From contig JASGJG010000001.1 in the NCBI GenBank assembly GCA_049840835.1, positions 62,001-126,000 of the forward strand: a DNA stretch of 64,000 nucleotides, written 5' to 3'. Position 1 is the stretch's first letter. Every line of letters starts with the position of its first letter. The notes beneath the pieces were generated by a model that saw nothing but the letters and a program-made list of their open reading frames with translations, searched no databases and had not been told where the DNA came from. Below, in pieces: positions 62,525 through 64,000 of this stretch. The position numbers were made by a program, and so were the translations under genes. Source of the stretch: JANLTX01 sp049840835 (lineage in GTDB: Bacteria; Armatimonadota; Armatimonadia; Armatimonadales; Armatimonadaceae).

Positions 62525-64000
62525 CTGGCCTCTTCCGCCGGGTAGAGCTGAGGAATCAAAAGCGCCTCCGCACGTTCATAGCGCTTCGCTTTATCACGCT
62601 CCTGAGCAAAGGCGTCTTTCCCCATACTCGCCTCTACACTCGCTACTAGCTCATCCAGAGGTCCATCAAAATCGTACTGCTGGTCCAGTTGAAGCAGCTC
62701 CTCTAACCGATGCAAAACTCCCCAGAGATGGGCCGCCACCGCCAGGCTATCTGGGGTGGGGTTCGCTACAGCCTCTCGCAGAGCCAGGCGGGTCAGCCAG
62801 CTCATACTCAGCATCAGGTGAGGAATGGCATTGGTAATATCCGCCTGCTTTAGCCCCGCACGAAACCAGCGCCGCGCCTCGGCAGGGTTGTCCTGAGTGA
62901 CATGCACCTTTCCCAGTGCTGTCAGAAACAGCACCTCGGTCATACCCATACCACGCTGCCGGGTCAATGTCAGACCGGTATGACAGAGCTGTTCTGCCTG
63001 CCTGGGGTCTCCGTGCTTATTCAATCCCAGGCTGAGATTCCAGAGGGCAATGGCATGAGAAGACGCATCCCCCAATGCCTGCGCGACTTCCATGGCTTCT
63101 CTCTGAAGCTTCAAATAAACCTCTTTGTCATTGCGCAGGTAGGCGGCATAGGCCAGCCAGTGTAGTCCCAGGAACATACCGCGCTGGCTCCCCACAATCC
63201 GAAAGAGAGTCAGACCACGCTCCAGGCAGTCTCGGGCACTCTGCTCTTCGCCTCTCCGAGCGTGAAAATAGCCCTCATGAAGCGTATAGGTGGCTTTCTG
63301 TGCCAGTGTGCCTTGCGCTTCCACCACGGCCTGCCCTACTTTGAAGAGAGCAAAAGACTCGTTGTGGTCGGAGTGTGGGTAGGTCTCGCGGCGGGCGGCG
63401 GCCTCCTGGCATGTCATCATCGCTTCCAGTAGCGAGTCGTCTGCCTCTCCGTAAAGCTCCTTACTGCGCTTATAGTGCGGAATCGCCTGGGCATACCGGA
63501 ATTGCATCGCATTCAGTCGGGCCGTCAGCTCCTCCAGCAGGGCGTGCAGGAATATCTCGGTTTCTGGGAGCACCGCTCTCAGGCGCTCTACCAACTCCAG
63601 TCCATGATTGTATTTCCCAGCTCGTTCCCAATGCCGCCACAGGGTGCCAGCCAGCCGCGCTCCCAGGGTGGGAGTCGAGCCGATAGCATACTCTAGCGCC
63701 GCCTGAAGGTTCTCCTGCTCGGCGAGAATCCCATCGAAGTAGTCGCTCTGGCGCGGCGAGTCATAGAGAGCCGCCAGACCCTCTGCATACTCGCACATAT
63801 GGCGCAGATGGCTTTGGGAGGCCTGCTCTTTTTCTGCCAGACTCTGATGACTCTGGGCATACTGGCGCACCATTTCCAGCAGATAGAACCGCTGGCTGCC
63901 ATCTGGCAAGCTGCGCACTCCGATTAGCGAGGCATCGCGGAGCGCTTCTAAATCTGGCCAGCGCCAGCGGGCTTAGCTCTGCACAGACACCTTCTGCTGC
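62521..64000 (-). CDS. Regulatory STAND-type ATPase/TPR protein, C-terminal part, probable frameshift near the window end
   Basis: The visible 465 residues (from 63918) are TPR-like helical repeats typical of AfsR/LuxR-type regulators: LEMVRQYAQSH, AGTLWRHWERAGKYNHGLEL, and repeats with A...L...G. Upstream the frame meets a TAA at 63973-63975. The other frame reads AAEGVCAELSPLALA, and removing one base near 63956 joins it to DLEALRDASLIGV, which fits these ATPases well. So the gene continues off the window and carries one more single-base shift. The overlap with globin suggests it controls that gene. Confidence 0.7.

Overview
The window looks like a bacterial chromosome, most plausibly of an Armatimonadota-type organism. 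The clues are a DUF1559-style prepilin-like protein beginning with an AFTLIELLVVIAIIAILAA-type leader, a CotH kinase with a Gly/Pro-rich tail beside a VTC-domain protein, HAF-repeat lipoproteins, and an AraC regulator divergent from a PhyH dioxygenase. The taxon is an inference; no rRNA or tRNA gene is visible.

Left host segment (1-21.8 kb): a sensor kinase tail, an AraC regulator/PhyH pair, a three-gene set with an HslV-like Ntn hydrolase, a GAF histidine kinase, a DeoC-like protein, a metallophosphatase, an ABC exporter, VTC and CotH proteins, a copper amine oxidase, recQ, and three tandem HAF-repeat lipoprotein genes. The gap between HAF copies 1 and 2 holds a degenerate copy of the recQ 5' end, which records how the cluster duplicated.

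Integrated island (about 21,824-56,525, 34.7 kb): the comM (yifB) gene is split. Its N-terminal half lies at 56.5-57.5 kb and its C-terminal half at 21.2-21.8 kb. Joining the halves at a shared 5-bp CTACC core restores an uninterrupted 531-residue reading frame with the expected ELPEFNRD motif. A large serine recombinase (28.4-30.2 kb) is the likely integrase. From left to right the island carries: an M41-like zinc protease; an SRA-HNH modification-dependent endonuclease; a HAD/DprA/phosphoribosyltransferase set resembling ShosTA; a disrupted zinc-ribbon gene; a possible PD-QxK nuclease; the integrase; a HelD-like helicase with a nuclease-like insert and zinc ribbons; a possible nuclease; a protein with family-A-polymerase-like motifs; a large three-gene operon at 37.2-48.3 kb; small genes and a 144-bp MITE; two zinc-ribbon membrane proteins; an HNH nuclease; and a DNA methyltransferase fused to an AlbA_2 domain.

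The operon at 37.2-48.3 kb is the best candidate for an undescribed system. Gene 1 is a NERD-pseudokinase-kinase-P-loop ATPase fusion, gene 2 (560 aa) is unrecognised and translationally coupled to it, and gene 3 (1711 aa) combines a PD-(D/E)xK-like region with a HerA-type ATPase. Order and sizes recall DptF-DptG-DptH, the restriction half of the Dnd phosphorothioation system, but no dnd modification genes are present and the first gene has gained kinase modules.

Right host segment (56.5-64 kb): the comM N-terminal half, a WGR-domain ATP-dependent ligase, a lipase-like alpha/beta hydrolase, a 53-aa membrane protein, the prepilin-like protein, a globin and the tail of a regulatory ATPase.

At least seven genes, on both sides of the island border, are broken by single-base changes, mostly in short homopolymer runs. 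This looks more like residual base-calling error than biological decay.
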